Source of the DNA: an uncultured Mailhella sp.
GTDB taxonomy: Bacteria; Desulfobacterota; Desulfovibrionia; Desulfovibrionales; Desulfovibrionaceae
Direction: 5' to 3'
DNA length: 36,230 nucleotides
Assembly (NCBI RefSeq): GCF_947631555.1
Contig: NZ_CANRLT010000019.1
Span: 1-36,230 of the forward strand
Within the stretch, counting starts at the first letter, position 1; every line of letters starts with the position of its first letter. Below are positions 17,677-26,634 of this stretch, piece by piece. The position numbers were made by a program, and so were the translations under genes. The notes below the pieces were generated by a model. That model saw only the letters and a program-made list of their open reading frames with translations. It was not told where the DNA came from and did not search any database.

Positions 17677-20247
17677 TCAGAAGAGGGACTTCAGAAGGTC
17701 TTCCCCTTCCTGAGCCTGCGTTTCTGCTTCCGTGTCCTCCAGAGTGCCTTCCATGGCATCCAGTCCGTAGCCGCTGCCAGGCTCTGTGCCTTCGATGAAG
17801 GGCAGCGTTTTATCGTCCACCTGCGCGAAAATGAGTCCGTCAGGCTGCGTGAAGTCGTCGGCGGGATAGGCGTTGAGCGCTTCCTTGGCATAGTAGATGT
17901 AGGCTGGAAGCGCCGCTCCCGATCCGGTTTCGCCGCGCCCCATGGGCTGGAGCTGATCATAGCCAATATAGGTGGCTGTGACTAGATGAGGGGTCACCGC
18001 CAGGAACCAGGCATCGTTTTCATCGTTGGTGGTGCCGGTCTTGCCGCCCAGAGGGCGGTTGAGTACACGGGCCTTGCCGCCGGTGCCGAACTCAACCACA
18101 CCCTTGAGCAGCCGGGTCATGATGTAGGCGTTCTGCGGGGTGATGGACTGCACACTTTCTGGTGCGCGTTCATAGATGGTGTTGCCCCACGGCCCCTGGA
18201 TACTCTGGATAAAGCGGGGAGTACTGACTTTGCCTTCGTTGGCGAAGGCCGTGTATGCCTGCGCGAGGTTCAGAGGCGATACCGCCACTGCGCCAAGGCA
18301 GATGGCCAGTGTCTGGGGAAATTCGGGGGCAAGCATGAGCGCTTTGGCCCGAGCCACCACATGTTCCACGCCCATCTGCTGCACGATGCGCACGGTGCAG
18401 AGATTGCGCGAGCGGGCCAGAGCCATGTACAGCCGCATGGGGCCGAGGAATCGGCCATCATCGTTGCCGGGCCGCCAGGCTTTTTTGGTCCACGGGTCAA
18501 TGACGAGGATAGGAGCATCCAGAACCATGGAACCAGCGGTGAAACCATGATCCAGTGCGGCTGAATAGACGATGGGTTTGAAGGACGAGCCGGGCTGCCG
18601 CTGCGCCTGGGTCGCGCGGTTGAACTGTGACCCGCCTGCTCCGAAGGTATAGCCGCCCACCATGGCCACCACATCACCTGTCTGCGGTTCGATGGAGAGC
18701 ATGGCGCCCTGTACGTCCGGCATACGCTGCAGACGCAGGGGCAGGACAGTGCTGTCTTTTGGCGCTTCGGGAGCGCTTTTCTTTTTGGAGTCCTTTCTGG
18801 GTGAGGGGCTGTCATCCCGCGAAACCCAGATGACATCCCCGGGCTTCACCACCTTGGTGGCGTCGGTGACAACCGCAGCGGTCACGGAGCCGGCCACGCG
18901 CTTGTTGGGCTTGCGTGCCCAGTTCATGGTTCGCACGCTGACATGGCCGCGCTGCTCCAGGGAGAGCCGGACGCCTGCTCCTGATTTGTCCACGGTGACA
19001 ACCAGTGCTTTAGCCCAGCCGCCGCTGTCAAGATCAGAAAGTTTGAAATTGTTTTTTTTGAGGAAAGCATCGTACTGAGAGGGTTCCAGATGCTCGATGG
19101 GACCGCTCCAGCCGTGACGTTTGGCCGCATCTTCCAGGCCGTGGCGCAGACCGGCGTTGGCGTATTTCTGCTGTGCGGGATCCATGCTCGTGCGCACGGT
19201 GAGTCCCAGCTCGTACACGGCGTCTTCACCGTAGATGCCGAAATCATAGCCGTTTTCCCGGCAGTTCTGCTCCGAGAACAACTCCACAAGCTGACGCCGG
19301 ACTTCTTCGAGATACCAGAGTCCATCGGGATTGCCGGTGGGCATGCTGTGAAATTCCAGCTTCTGATAGAGCGCTTCATCGTATTCAGCGTCGGTGATCC
19401 AGCCGAGGTCGCGCATACGGCGCAGGACGTGGCGCTGGCGCGTCTGCGCGGATCTGGGATTGCGGTAGGGGTTATAGGCGGAAGGCGACTGCGGCAGTCC
19501 GGCGATGAGTGCGGCTTCGGCCAGGGTGAGATCCCTGGCATTCTTGCCGAAGTAGGTTCGGGCGGCGGCCTCGACACCGTAGGAATTGTTGCCGAGGAAG
19601 ATCTGATTCAGGTAAAGTGTAAGGATGTCATCCTTACTGAGCTGCTGTTCCAGCCGGTAAGCGAGAATGGCTTCCTTCAGCTTGCGCTCATAACTTTTTT
19701 CCGGGGTGAGCATGAGGCGCTTAACCACCTGCTGAGTGATGGTGCTCCCGCCCTGACTGGTGCTTCCGTGCTGGAAATTGGCGATGGCCGCACGCAGGAT
19801 GGCCTTGAGGTCGACGCCCGGATGCGTGTAGAACTGGTCGTCTTCAACCGCCAGAAAAGCCTTGGGCACAAAGGACGGAAGTTGCTCAAGCGTGACGAGA
19901 AAGCGGCGTTCACGGTAGAACTGACCGAGCAGGCTGCCGTCACGGGCCAGTACCGTTGTGACCAGCGGCGGCCGGTAGTCGGCGATTTTGCTGAAGCTGG
20001 GCAGGTCGCCCGCAGCCCAGCGGTAGAGGGCGTAGCCGGCGCCGCCCGCGGCGAGTGTGCCAAGAATGGTGAGGATGAGAAGGAATCGGAACAGTCGTCC
20101 CAGGCAGCCCCCGCGCTTTTTCCGCGGCGGCGTCGAGCCGTTCTGTTCCGGATCGTCAAGCTGGAGCCTGTCGGAAGAGGCGGAAACCGGATCGCTGAGT
20201 TCCAGAATATCCGGAGAATCATCGTTCTGTGTATTCTGCGTATTCAT
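17677..20247 (-). CDS. Class A penicillin-binding protein 1A
   Basis: Bifunctional peptidoglycan synthase, 856 aa, anchored by one membrane segment (about 52-77) after a disordered acidic N-terminus. The glycosyltransferase GT51 domain has EDDQFYTHPGVD with catalytic E135, then GGSTITQQVVKRLMLTPEKS and KEAILAYRLEQQLSKDDILTLYLN. The transpeptidase domain has SxxK at S554-SFK557, SRN at 613-615 and KTGTTN at 736-741. An OB-like insert (about 380-500) lies between them, as in ponA-type enzymes. It ends with an acidic Gln/Glu-rich tail. It lies 38 bases downstream of gatB. Confidence 0.94.
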   Translation of the reverse strand: MNTQNTQNDDSPDILELSDPVSASSDRLQLDDPEQNGSTPPRKKRGGCLGRLFRFLLILTILGTLAAGGAGYALYRWAAGDLPSFSKIADYRPPLVTTVLARDGSLLGQFYRERRFLVTLEQLPSFVPKAFLAVEDDQFYTHPGVDLKAILRAAIANFQHGSTSQGGSTITQQVVKRLMLTPEKSYERKLKEAILAYRLEQQLSKDDILTLYLNQIFLGNNSYGVEAAARTYFGKNARDLTLAEAALIAGLPQSPSAYNPYRNPRSAQTRQRHVLRRMRDLGWITDAEYDEALYQKLEFHSMPTGNPDGLWYLEEVRRQLVELFSEQNCRENGYDFGIYGEDAVYELGLTVRTSMDPAQQKYANAGLRHGLEDAAKRHGWSGPIEHLEPSQYDAFLKKNNFKLSDLDSGGWAKALVVTVDKSGAGVRLSLEQRGHVSVRTMNWARKPNKRVAGSVTAAVVTDATKVVKPGDVIWVSRDDSPSPRKDSKKKSAPEAPKDSTVLPLRLQRMPDVQGAMLSIEPQTGDVVAMVGGYTFGAGGSQFNRATQAQRQPGSSFKPIVYSAALDHGFTAGSMVLDAPILVIDPWTKKAWRPGNDDGRFLGPMRLYMALARSRNLCTVRIVQQMGVEHVVARAKALMLAPEFPQTLAICLGAVAVSPLNLAQAYTAFANEGKVSTPRFIQSIQGPWGNTIYERAPESVQSITPQNAYIMTRLLKGVVEFGTGGKARVLNRPLGGKTGTTNDENDAWFLAVTPHLVTATYIGYDQLQPMGRGETGSGAALPAYIYYAKEALNAYPADDFTQPDGLIFAQVDDKTLPFIEGTEPGSGYGLDAMEGTLEDTEAETQAQEGEDLLKSLF

Positions 20248-20285
20248 AAGGCGCTGGAAGTTTGTGTTTGAAGGAAGTCGGGCCG

Positions 20286-21716
20286 TCAGGCGAGGAGACG
20301 GGCAAGAGCTTCGTTGACCACGGCGGGATTGGCCTTGCCGCGCATTTCGCGCATGACCTGCCCGACGAAGAAGCTGACAAGTTTGGTCTTGCCGCCTTTA
20401 TAGGCTGCGACTTCGGCGGGATGGGCGTCGAGAACCTTCTGCACCACGGCGTCGATGGCGCCGGTGTCTGAGACCTGGACGAGTCCTCGTTCCCGCACCA
20501 GCCTTTCGGGCATGATGCCGCCCTTCATGAGTTCGGGGAAAATATCAGCGGCAATTTTGTTGGAGATGGTGCCGTTTTCGATGATTGTTGCCAGTTCCGC
20601 CAACGGCTCCGCCGTGAGCTTGAGCGCCGTGGTTTCGATGCCCGATTCGTTGAGCTGGCGCATGAGCATACCAAGCATGATGTTGGCCACTCTCCGGGGC
20701 TGCCCGCACAAGCGGGCGGCTTCTTCAAAGAGATCGGCCAGAACGGGATCCTCACAAAGCTGTGCGGCGTCCTGTTCGGGAAGGTGAAATTCGTCCATGT
20801 AGCGCGTCATGCGGGCTTCGGGAAGTTCCGGCTGCGTGGCGGCCCATGCCGCCAGCTCCTCGTCCGTGATGACGACGGGCAGAAGGTCGGGGTCGGGAAA
20901 ATAGCGGTAGTCCTGCGCGTCTTCCTTGCTGCGCATGGGCGCGGTGAGGTTGCGGCCGGCATCGTAAAGACGGGTCTCCTGCACGATTTTTTCGCCATCG
21001 TCCAAAAGATCCGTCTGCCGGGCGATTTCAAATTCGATGGCGCGCTGAACATTGCGGAAGGAATTCAGATTCTTGAGTTCCGTGCGGGTACCGAGCCTGG
21101 TTTCGCCCATGGGCCGGATGGAGACGTTGGCATCGCAGCGGAAGCAGCCTTCTTCCATGTTGCCGTTGCTGATGCCCAGGCTCACCACCATGGCGTGCAG
21201 CTTTTTCAGGTAGGCCACGGCTTCTTCGGCGCTGCGCAGGTCAGGTTCACTCACGATTTCGATGAGCGGCGTCCCGGCGCGGTTCAGGTCTACATAGCTG
21301 AAATTTTCTCCCTGGGGATGGATATTTTTGCCCGCGTCATCCTCCATGTGGATGCGGGTAATGCCGATGCGGCGCTTCTCCCCGGCAACGGAGATGTCCA
21401 GGTAGCCGTGTTCGCAGAGAGGGAGTTCAAACTGCGAGATCTGGTAATCCTTGGGCATGTCGGGATAGAAGTAGTTTTTCCGGGCGAAGCGGGAGCGCTG
21501 GTTGATCGTGGCATGGATGGCAAGAGCCATGCGGGAGGCGTATTCCACGGCCTTGCGGTTCAGGACAGGCAGGACGCCGGGCATACCGGAGCACACCTCG
21601 CAGACGTTGGTGTTGGGGGCATCCCCGAAGGAGTTGGGGCAGGAACAGAAAAGTTTGCTGGCGGTGGCCAGATGCACATGGACTTCCAGACCGATGACCG
21701 CTTCGTACATAGACAT
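20286..21716 (-). CDS. gatB: Asp/Glu-tRNA amidotransferase subunit B
   Basis: Subunit of GatCAB, which converts misacylated Glu-tRNA(Gln) and Asp-tRNA(Asn), 476 aa. The start at 21716 gives [20 protein letters not shown], the standard N-terminus; GGGAG lies about 8-9 bases upstream. The Zn-binding set [31 protein letters not shown] and [20 protein letters not shown] are present. The C-terminal YqeY-like domain runs from about 330 to the end. A 110-codon upstream extension of the frame is not family-like. gatA and gatC are not in the window. Confidence 0.95.
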   Translation of the reverse strand: MSMYEAVIGLEVHVHLATASKLFCSCPNSFGDAPNTNVCEVCSGMPGVLPVLNRKAVEYASRMALAIHATINQRSRFARKNYFYPDMPKDYQISQFELPLCEHGYLDISVAGEKRRIGITRIHMEDDAGKNIHPQGENFSYVDLNRAGTPLIEIVSEPDLRSAEEAVAYLKKLHAMVVSLGISNGNMEEGCFRCDANVSIRPMGETRLGTRTELKNLNSFRNVQRAIEFEIARQTDLLDDGEKIVQETRLYDAGRNLTAPMRSKEDAQDYRYFPDPDLLPVVITDEELAAWAATQPELPEARMTRYMDEFHLPEQDAAQLCEDPVLADLFEEAARLCGQPRRVANIMLGMLMRQLNESGIETTALKLTAEPLAELATIIENGTISNKIAADIFPELMKGGIMPERLVRERGLVQVSDTGAIDAVVQKVLDAHPAEVAAYKGGKTKLVSFFVGQVMREMRGKANPAVVNEALARLLA

Positions 21717-21883
21717 GAGGGCTGCTCCCTGAACAAGAATTTCAGTAAGGCTGTCTTCCGCAGGAAAGTTTTGCTTATAGCACGAAAGGCGGCGGCACTC
21801 AAGGGGCGGCGGAGGGGTGAAGTCACCTGACGCAGACAGAGCGCCGGCCTCTGCGCCATGCGGGTATTTTTGGAGCGGGGCGT

Positions 21884-22816
21884 TCAGCGGATGTCGATGG
21901 TCAGCGTCCGTTCGTCCTGGCGCGTCAGGCTGGCGGCCTCTGGTACGCGCTTCAGGAAGAACGTGAGCAAGGTGCGGTCCTGGGTGAAGGTTTTCTGAAG
22001 TGCGAGGATCGTGTTGTTTTTCACGGCGGGTTCTTTCAGCCGCCACAGTCCATCCAGAACGACAACGTAGCGCGGAGGCGTTTCCAGAAGTTCCCCCGAG
22101 GCGTTCAGTGTCCGGCCTTCGCCCGCGATGGTGAGCGTAAAGCGGTCGTTTGTCTGGCGCACGTTGGTCCAGGTCCGTTTCGTCGGGCCGGGAGGAAGGG
22201 TTTCCTGCCGTTCTTTCAGGATGTCCGTGAGAGAGGTTTGAGGCTGGGCAGCGGGCGCGGGTTCTGCGGAAGAGGCGGAACGTGGCGTAGCTGCGGCTTC
22301 GGATGGGACAGCGGCTTGTGCGGACTCCGGGGCCGGAGCCTGCGCGCTCACGGGAGAAGAAGTCTCTGTTTTTGTATGTTGAGCGGCCACAGGAGACTGG
22401 GAGACGGCAGCCATGGCCGAGGGGGCCAGCGTGCCGCCTGACGGAACAGGCGCTGCCTGGCCTTCCCCCGGGGCGGTCTCCGGCAGAGGAGACGGAAGTC
22501 CGGAAGCGGAAGGTGAGGATGTTTCCGGGATGGCATGTACGGGAGCAGAGACAGGTCCTGGTTCCGGCAGCGCCGTATCCATGATATCGGACAGTCTGCC
22601 CTGGGGGGTATCCACGTCGCAGAGCGCACCCGTGGGGTACTCGCAGAAATTTTCCAGCCGGATGCGGGAGGCCTCAAGAGACGCCTGAAGCTCGCGGTTC
22701 CTGCGTTCCAGAGCCTGTCTGTCTTCCCAGGAGTTCCAGAGCAGGCCCAGGGTGACCGTTCCGGCGCACACAAGTGCGAGGAGACTTGCCGTCAGCAGCG
22801 CGTCATTGCGGGTCAT
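21884..22816 (-). CDS. Membrane-anchored Pro/Ala-rich protein with AMIN-like C-terminus
   Basis: 310 aa. One membrane helix at about 7-27 is followed by a short coiled coil ([20 protein letters not shown]) and about 120 residues very rich in Pro, Ala, Ser and Thr, likely an extended spacer in the periplasm. A beta-rich C-terminal domain follows ([45 protein letters not shown]). That domain resembles AMIN domains, which bind peptidoglycan or localise envelope machines; this is inference. The start at 22816 has AGGAG 7 bases upstream; the TTG seven codons earlier does not. It overlaps the lytic transglycosylase gene by 14 bases and closes the T3SS operon. Confidence 0.7.
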   Translation of the reverse strand: MTRNDALLTASLLALVCAGTVTLGLLWNSWEDRQALERRNRELQASLEASRIRLENFCEYPTGALCDVDTPQGRLSDIMDTALPEPGPVSAPVHAIPETSSPSASGLPSPLPETAPGEGQAAPVPSGGTLAPSAMAAVSQSPVAAQHTKTETSSPVSAQAPAPESAQAAVPSEAAATPRSASSAEPAPAAQPQTSLTDILKERQETLPPGPTKRTWTNVRQTNDRFTLTIAGEGRTLNASGELLETPPRYVVVLDGLWRLKEPAVKNNTILALQKTFTQDRTLLTFFLKRVPEAASLTRQDERTLTIDIR

Positions 22817-23507
22817 GGGAAGCTCCTTTTTCGGCAAGGTGATAGAGGGCCAGAACGCGTTTGACGTAGGCCTGGGTCTCCTTGAAGGGCGGTACGCCGC
22901 CGTAGCGTTCTACGGCTTCCGGTCCGGCATTGTAGGCTGCAAGACCCAGCTCCAGCGAGCCGAAGCGGGCGATCTGCCGCGCCAGGTAGGAACATCCGGC
23001 CATGACGTTGGCCTCGGGATCCCATGCGTCCTTGAGCGAAAGTTCCCGCTGCGTTTCCGGCATGATCTGCATAGCGCCACGCGCGCCTTTGGGGGACACT
23101 GCCCTGGAGTTGAAGCCGGATTCCGTATGGATCACCGCGGAAATGAGGTTTTCTGGAAGATCGTAGCGTTTGGCGGCCCTGCGTACAATGTCGCGCCAGA
23201 CCCCCCGCGGCAGAATGCGTCTGACAGGGAGATCGGCAAGATCGGCCGGCGGAGCCGGAGACAGGGAAAGCAGATTGGCCGAAGGGGAGAGCTGGAGTAC
23301 GTCGAGGCTGTCGATAAGGTGTTCCTCTTCCCTGGACCGGCTGCGGACATCGGTTTCCCTGATACTGATGTCCGCGGAAAGGACAGTGCCCGCCCGCACT
23401 GAAGATGCGGGAGCAAAGCCTGAGAAGAGGAGCGTCAGCGCTCCTGCCAGAACAGAATATCTCCACAGATGAAATTTGTTATTCCTGAGGGATGCGAAAA
23501 TAGACAT
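22803..23507 (-). CDS. Lytic transglycosylase (SLT family), T3SS-linked
   Basis: 234-aa exported peptidoglycan-cleaving enzyme. Signal-like hydrophobic segment at 15-32 (WRYSVLAGALTLLFSGFAPAS). The SLT domain runs from about 105, with catalytic E129 in ISAVIHTESGFN, then SPKGARGAMQIMPET and LAAYNAGPEAVERYGG. T3SS loci often carry such an enzyme (IpgF/IagB type) to open the cell wall for the basal body. The start at 23507 lies inside the end of the RsbW-like gene (29-base overlap) and has no clear ribosome-binding site, so coupling is likely. Confidence 0.88.
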   Translation of the reverse strand: MSIFASLRNNKFHLWRYSVLAGALTLLFSGFAPASSVRAGTVLSADISIRETDVRSRSREEEHLIDSLDVLQLSPSANLLSLSPAPPADLADLPVRRILPRGVWRDIVRRAAKRYDLPENLISAVIHTESGFNSRAVSPKGARGAMQIMPETQRELSLKDAWDPEANVMAGCSYLARQIARFGSLELGLAAYNAGPEAVERYGGVPPFKETQAYVKRVLALYHLAEKGASHDPQ

Positions 23508-23901
23508 CAATGAGATTCGCTGCTTCTTCAAAGGTGTACGCCTGATGAGCGGAGACGCTGCGGATGAGATGTATGCCCAGTCCTCCCACGGGACGGCTTT
23601 CCGTGTCAAGGGTGAGGTCCGGGGCCTTGGCCTCGGCGAAGGGATTGAAGCGTGCGCCCCAGTCGCGGACGCTGAAGCAGAGCATGGGTTCGCCGTCGAA
23701 GCAGGTCTGGCGCAGGGTGACTTCCGCGTTGCCCGTGCTGCCTTCGGGATAGGCATAGCTGAAGACGTTGACGAGCAGTTCCTCGGCCACCAGCTCCACA
23801 GTGGGCAGGAGTGCTGAAAATTCAGGCGGAAGATTTGCCTTGAGAAAGTCATTGACAACGGCGAGCTGTTCCAGCCGGGCCGGTACATGGAGCTGTGGCA
23901 T
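23479..23901 (-). CDS. RsbW/SpoIIAB-like serine kinase (anti-sigma type)
   Basis: 140-aa single HATPase_c_2 domain. The N-box is VELVAEELLVNVFSYAYP, the G1-like box VRDWGARFNPFAEAK, and the G2-like segment RPVGGLGIHLIRSV. In partner-switch systems such kinases phosphorylate a STAS antagonist and bind a target protein. AAGGAG precedes the start by 5-6 bases. It sits 32 bases after the STAS gene at the end of the T3SS core operon. No PP2C phosphatase or matching sigma factor is visible, so the switch target is unknown. Confidence 0.88.
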   Translation of the reverse strand: MPQLHVPARLEQLAVVNDFLKANLPPEFSALLPTVELVAEELLVNVFSYAYPEGSTGNAEVTLRQTCFDGEPMLCFSVRDWGARFNPFAEAKAPDLTLDTESRPVGGLGIHLIRSVSAHQAYTFEEAANLIDVYFRIPQE

Positions 23902-23933
23902 GGGATCTCCTTGGGATCGCCTGGAGAGGCGGC

Positions 23934-24269
23934 TCAGCGCATGGCTGCCAGAGCTTCGTCAAGACTGGCGTAGACGTTGAGTATGGACGTGAACCCGGAG
24001 AGCTTGAACATATCGGCAACCATGGCCTGCATGGAGCAGAAGGCCAGGCTGGAGCCGGACGCTTTGCAGGCCTTGCCCATGACCAGGATGCCGCGCAGTC
24101 CCGCTGAGCTGATGTATTCGAGACCGCTGAGGTCAATGATGAACCTGCCTGTACCCGCCGACAGAAGTTTTTGACATTCTTCATTGAATTGAGGCGTGGT
24201 GGTTGCGTCCATCCTGCCGGAAACTTTGATGACGCTGATGCCGTCCTGAACGGAATTTTCTATAAGCAA
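23934..24269 (-). CDS. STAS-domain antagonist (SpoIIAA/RsbV-like), TTG start
   Basis: 111-aa STAS protein: ISVIKVSGRMDATTTPQFNE, then FIIDLSGLEYISSAGLRGIL. By alignment Ser55 is the phosphorylatable serine, while the usual preceding Asp is Ser54. The start is TTG at 24269 with GGAGG 6 bases upstream; no ATG fits. Together with the RsbW-like kinase it forms a partner-switch pair inside the T3SS operon. Confidence 0.9.
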   Translation of the reverse strand: MLIENSVQDGISVIKVSGRMDATTTPQFNEECQKLLSAGTGRFIIDLSGLEYISSAGLRGILVMGKACKASGSSLAFCSMQAMVADMFKLSGFTSILNVYASLDEALAAMR

Positions 24270-24284
24270 GGGAAGCCTCCGGAA

Positions 24285-24935
24285 TTAGTGGTAACTGAGC
24301 AGCAGGCCCTGGCTGATCTTGAGCCAGCCGTCCAGTGTGACAAAGAGCAGCAGCTTGAACGGCAGCGAGATGGTCGTTGGCGAAACCATCATCATGCCCA
24401 TGGCGAGCAGGATGTTGGAAATGATGAGGTCGATGGCAATGAAGGCGAGATAGAGGACAAAGCCTATCTGAAACGCCCTGGTGAGTTCAGAGATCGTGAA
24501 CGCGGGAATGGTGATGAGGAGATTGTCTTCGCTGATGAGGTGGTGGCGCTCCGGCGGCCAGATGCGCCTGGCCGTGGACAGGAACATGCGGGTCACGGTT
24601 TCGCTGGAATTCGCCTTGAGAAAATGCCTGAGGGGCGGACTGAGCTTGTCCAGAGCCTCGATGACCTGCGTGGGGCCTGAGGACGGGGACAGCGTCACGG
24701 TTTTGAAAAGATCCGCGGTGTCCATGGCCACGGGGGCCATGATGAAGATGGTCAGCACTATGGCCAGACCGTTCATGACCATGGTGGGAGGAACCTGCTG
24801 TACGCCCAGGGCGTTGCGAACCAGGGTGGTCACGACAACGATCTTCACATAGGAAGTGACCATCATGAGAAAGAAGGGAGCCAGTCCGAGTACGGACAGG
24901 AACACCATGAGGTACAGCGGATCGATGTTGCCCAT
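24285..24935 (-). CDS. sctR: T3SS export apparatus protein SctR
   Basis: 216-aa core export-gate protein (YscR/FliP family), five copies of which sit in the inner-membrane gate. The N-terminus LYLMVFLSVLGLAPFFLMMV is followed by SYVKIVVVTTLVRNALGVQQVPP, the family signature. FTISELTRAFQIGFVLYLAF comes later, then IDLIISNILLAMGMMMVSPTTISLPFKLLLF, also signature. It is 9 bases after sctQ. Unusually, sctS, sctT and sctU are in the opposite operon. Confidence 0.95.
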   Translation of the reverse strand: MGNIDPLYLMVFLSVLGLAPFFLMMVTSYVKIVVVTTLVRNALGVQQVPPTMVMNGLAIVLTIFIMAPVAMDTADLFKTVTLSPSSGPTQVIEALDKLSPPLRHFLKANSSETVTRMFLSTARRIWPPERHHLISEDNLLITIPAFTISELTRAFQIGFVLYLAFIAIDLIISNILLAMGMMMVSPTTISLPFKLLLFVTLDGWLKISQGLLLSYH

Positions 24936-24944
24936 GTGTGCCTT

Positions 24945-25172
24945 CTACAGTGTTTCGGTCAGCTGCACGCCGAGCGTGCCGCCCAGATCCACGAGTCTGC
25001 CCCGGCCAAGGGCTTTTCCGTTGGCTCGCAGCGTTACCGGGGCCTGAAGATCGGCGTCAAGCGTGAAGACATAGCCGGGAGTCAGCGCTTCGAGTTCGCG
25101 CACAGTGATGGTGCGGCGTTCCAGTTCAAAGCTCAGCCGCACATCCAGTTCCTGTTTTGTATCGTCGTCCAT
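24945..25172 (-). CDS. Predicted SctQ-C, internal translation product of sctQ
   Basis: In-frame ATG at 25172 (MDDDTKQELDVRL...) is preceded on the minus strand by GGAG with a 6-base spacer (CCTTGT). It would yield a 75-aa protein containing just the last SpoA domain. YscQ-type genes in Yersinia, Salmonella and Shigella make such a C-terminal product, which assembles with the full-length protein. The start and site are seen here; production of the protein is inferred. Confidence 0.5.
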   Translation of the reverse strand: MDDDTKQELDVRLSFELERRTITVRELEALTPGYVFTLDADLQAPVTLRANGKALGRGRLVDLGGTLGVQLTETL

Positions 25173-25967
25173 ACAAGGCTCCGTTTCAAAGGCTAGAGGG
25201 GAGAGCAGTTCGGCACGTCCTTCGCGGAAGGTACAGCGAGAGCCGAGCCAGCCGCCGCGTCCAGCAGAGATGTGCAGCAGGAGCGTGCCTTCCGAGGCGA
25301 GCCAGGCGTCTGGCAGCAGTATGTCACCCGGGGCGAGCCGAAGCGCATCCTGCCTGCTGATCTGAAGGTACCCGGCTTCGAAGACGCTTTCAAGGGGGAC
25401 TTCCGCCAGTCTTTCCGCAAGGAAGCCGTTTTTCCGCAGCGGCCGGGAACGAAGCAGGGGCAGCAGATGCTCAACACTCTCCGGCACAAGCCGCAGCGTC
25501 ACGCTCAGCGCCGGTCCTGCTTCGCAGGCGGGCAGCTCCATGACGGCTCCTGCGGCGCAGGCGTTCTGGACGGGACGGGGGGCGAGCTGTACATTGAGCA
25601 GGGAAATTGCGGTCCCGAGTTTCTGGCGCATCAAGTTGAGGAGCGGGCGGAACAGCGTCTCCAGCAGAGCGAGCCGCGCGGCATCCGGCAGCAGGGGGGA
25701 TAGATCCTGAAATCCTGCCAGGGCGGGATGGCGAAGGAGCACATCCAGGCTGCTCAGTTCCACGGTCCAGCGCTCTCCGTCAAGTTCAGCGGTCAGTGAC
25801 GCGGCCGGTTCAAAGGACGCCGGCTCCGGCAGCAGCCGGAAAACCGCTGTTCCTGCCCCGAAGGGAACCGCATCGGGCCACTGACGGATGGAGAGTGCGT
25901 TCTGAAGCCGCGCCTGTTCGCCGGAAAGTTTGGGAAAGCGGAAAGAAGGGAGAGTGGATTCAGGCAT
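24945..25967 (-). CDS. sctQ: T3SS cytoplasmic ring protein SctQ
   Basis: 340-aa protein of the sorting platform (YscQ/Spa33 family). The N-terminal two thirds are Leu-rich and variable. The C-terminal SpoA (FliN-like) domain begins near 265: KQELDVRLSFELERRTITVRELEALTPGYVFTLD, ending LVDLGGTLGVQLTETL. An internal ATG with its own ribosome-binding site precedes this domain (25172; separate entry). It lies between sctP and sctR, the usual order. Confidence 0.88.
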   Translation of the reverse strand: MPESTLPSFRFPKLSGEQARLQNALSIRQWPDAVPFGAGTAVFRLLPEPASFEPAASLTAELDGERWTVELSSLDVLLRHPALAGFQDLSPLLPDAARLALLETLFRPLLNLMRQKLGTAISLLNVQLAPRPVQNACAAGAVMELPACEAGPALSVTLRLVPESVEHLLPLLRSRPLRKNGFLAERLAEVPLESVFEAGYLQISRQDALRLAPGDILLPDAWLASEGTLLLHISAGRGGWLGSRCTFREGRAELLSPLAFETEPCMDDDTKQELDVRLSFELERRTITVRELEALTPGYVFTLDADLQAPVTLRANGKALGRGRLVDLGGTLGVQLTETL

Positions 25968-25978
25968 GGCGTCCAGCC

Positions 25979-26626
25979 TCAGTGTTCAAGTTCGTCGATA
26001 GTGTGATAGGTTCTGGAACGGCGCTGCGCATCGTTCTCTTCCCGATTCGATTCCCGCAGGACCTGCACTCTGACCAGGGGTTCGTGTCGTTCCAGAAGCT
26101 GCCTGAGATCGTTCTGCGCTGCCACCAGCGTCTGGAACGCTGCGGGGTCTCTGGTGTTCAGGACGATGCTGAGCATACCGTCAGCGCCGCGTTGAAGCGC
26201 AATCTCCGTGCCGCCGAGAGTCTGTTCGCTCAGGCTGATGCGCACCTCCCGGCTTCCCGATTCCGGCGCGGAGACAAGGATGCGGTCTACCAGCGTTTCC
26301 CACTGACGTTCCGGGGCCGGAGCCTGAACCTCGGGCGCGGCAGACAATGCCATTCTTCCGGAGAACAGGTTGTTCAGCAGGTCAGGCATGGGCGCTGCCT
26401 GGGAGGCTGGTGCTTCTTCAGTCTCCTGAAAAGGCGCGTTTTCGGCTTCCTGTTTTGTCTTTCCGCTTTCCAGATCGTGGCGTGATCCGGAGTTCCTGTC
26501 TTCCTCCATGATCTGCCGGAAGGTGTCGGCAAGTTCCCGATCCGCAGAAGGCATGGCGCTTTCCGATGAGGCTGAGGATACGGCAGAGTGCAGAGCCGTG
26601 TGGTCGCGTATGCTGAAATCGTCCAT
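25979..26626 (-). CDS. sctP: Probable T3SS needle-length regulator SctP
   Basis: 215 aa. The Ser/Glu/Pro-rich, presumably unfolded N-terminal 110 residues are followed by a compact C-terminal domain of FliK/YscP substrate-switch type (VRISLSEQTLGGTEIALQR, LSIVLNTRDPAAFQTLVAAQNDLRQLLERHEP). Such proteins measure needle length and switch export specificity. Position between sctO and sctQ supports the call more than sequence does. It is short for YscP-class rulers, predicting a short needle or inner-rod control. AGGAG precedes the start. Confidence 0.75.
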   Translation of the reverse strand: MDDFSIRDHTALHSAVSSASSESAMPSADRELADTFRQIMEEDRNSGSRHDLESGKTKQEAENAPFQETEEAPASQAAPMPDLLNNLFSGRMALSAAPEVQAPAPERQWETLVDRILVSAPESGSREVRISLSEQTLGGTEIALQRGADGMLSIVLNTRDPAAFQTLVAAQNDLRQLLERHEPLVRVQVLRESNREENDAQRRSRTYHTIDELEH

Positions 26627-26634
26627 GACTGCTC

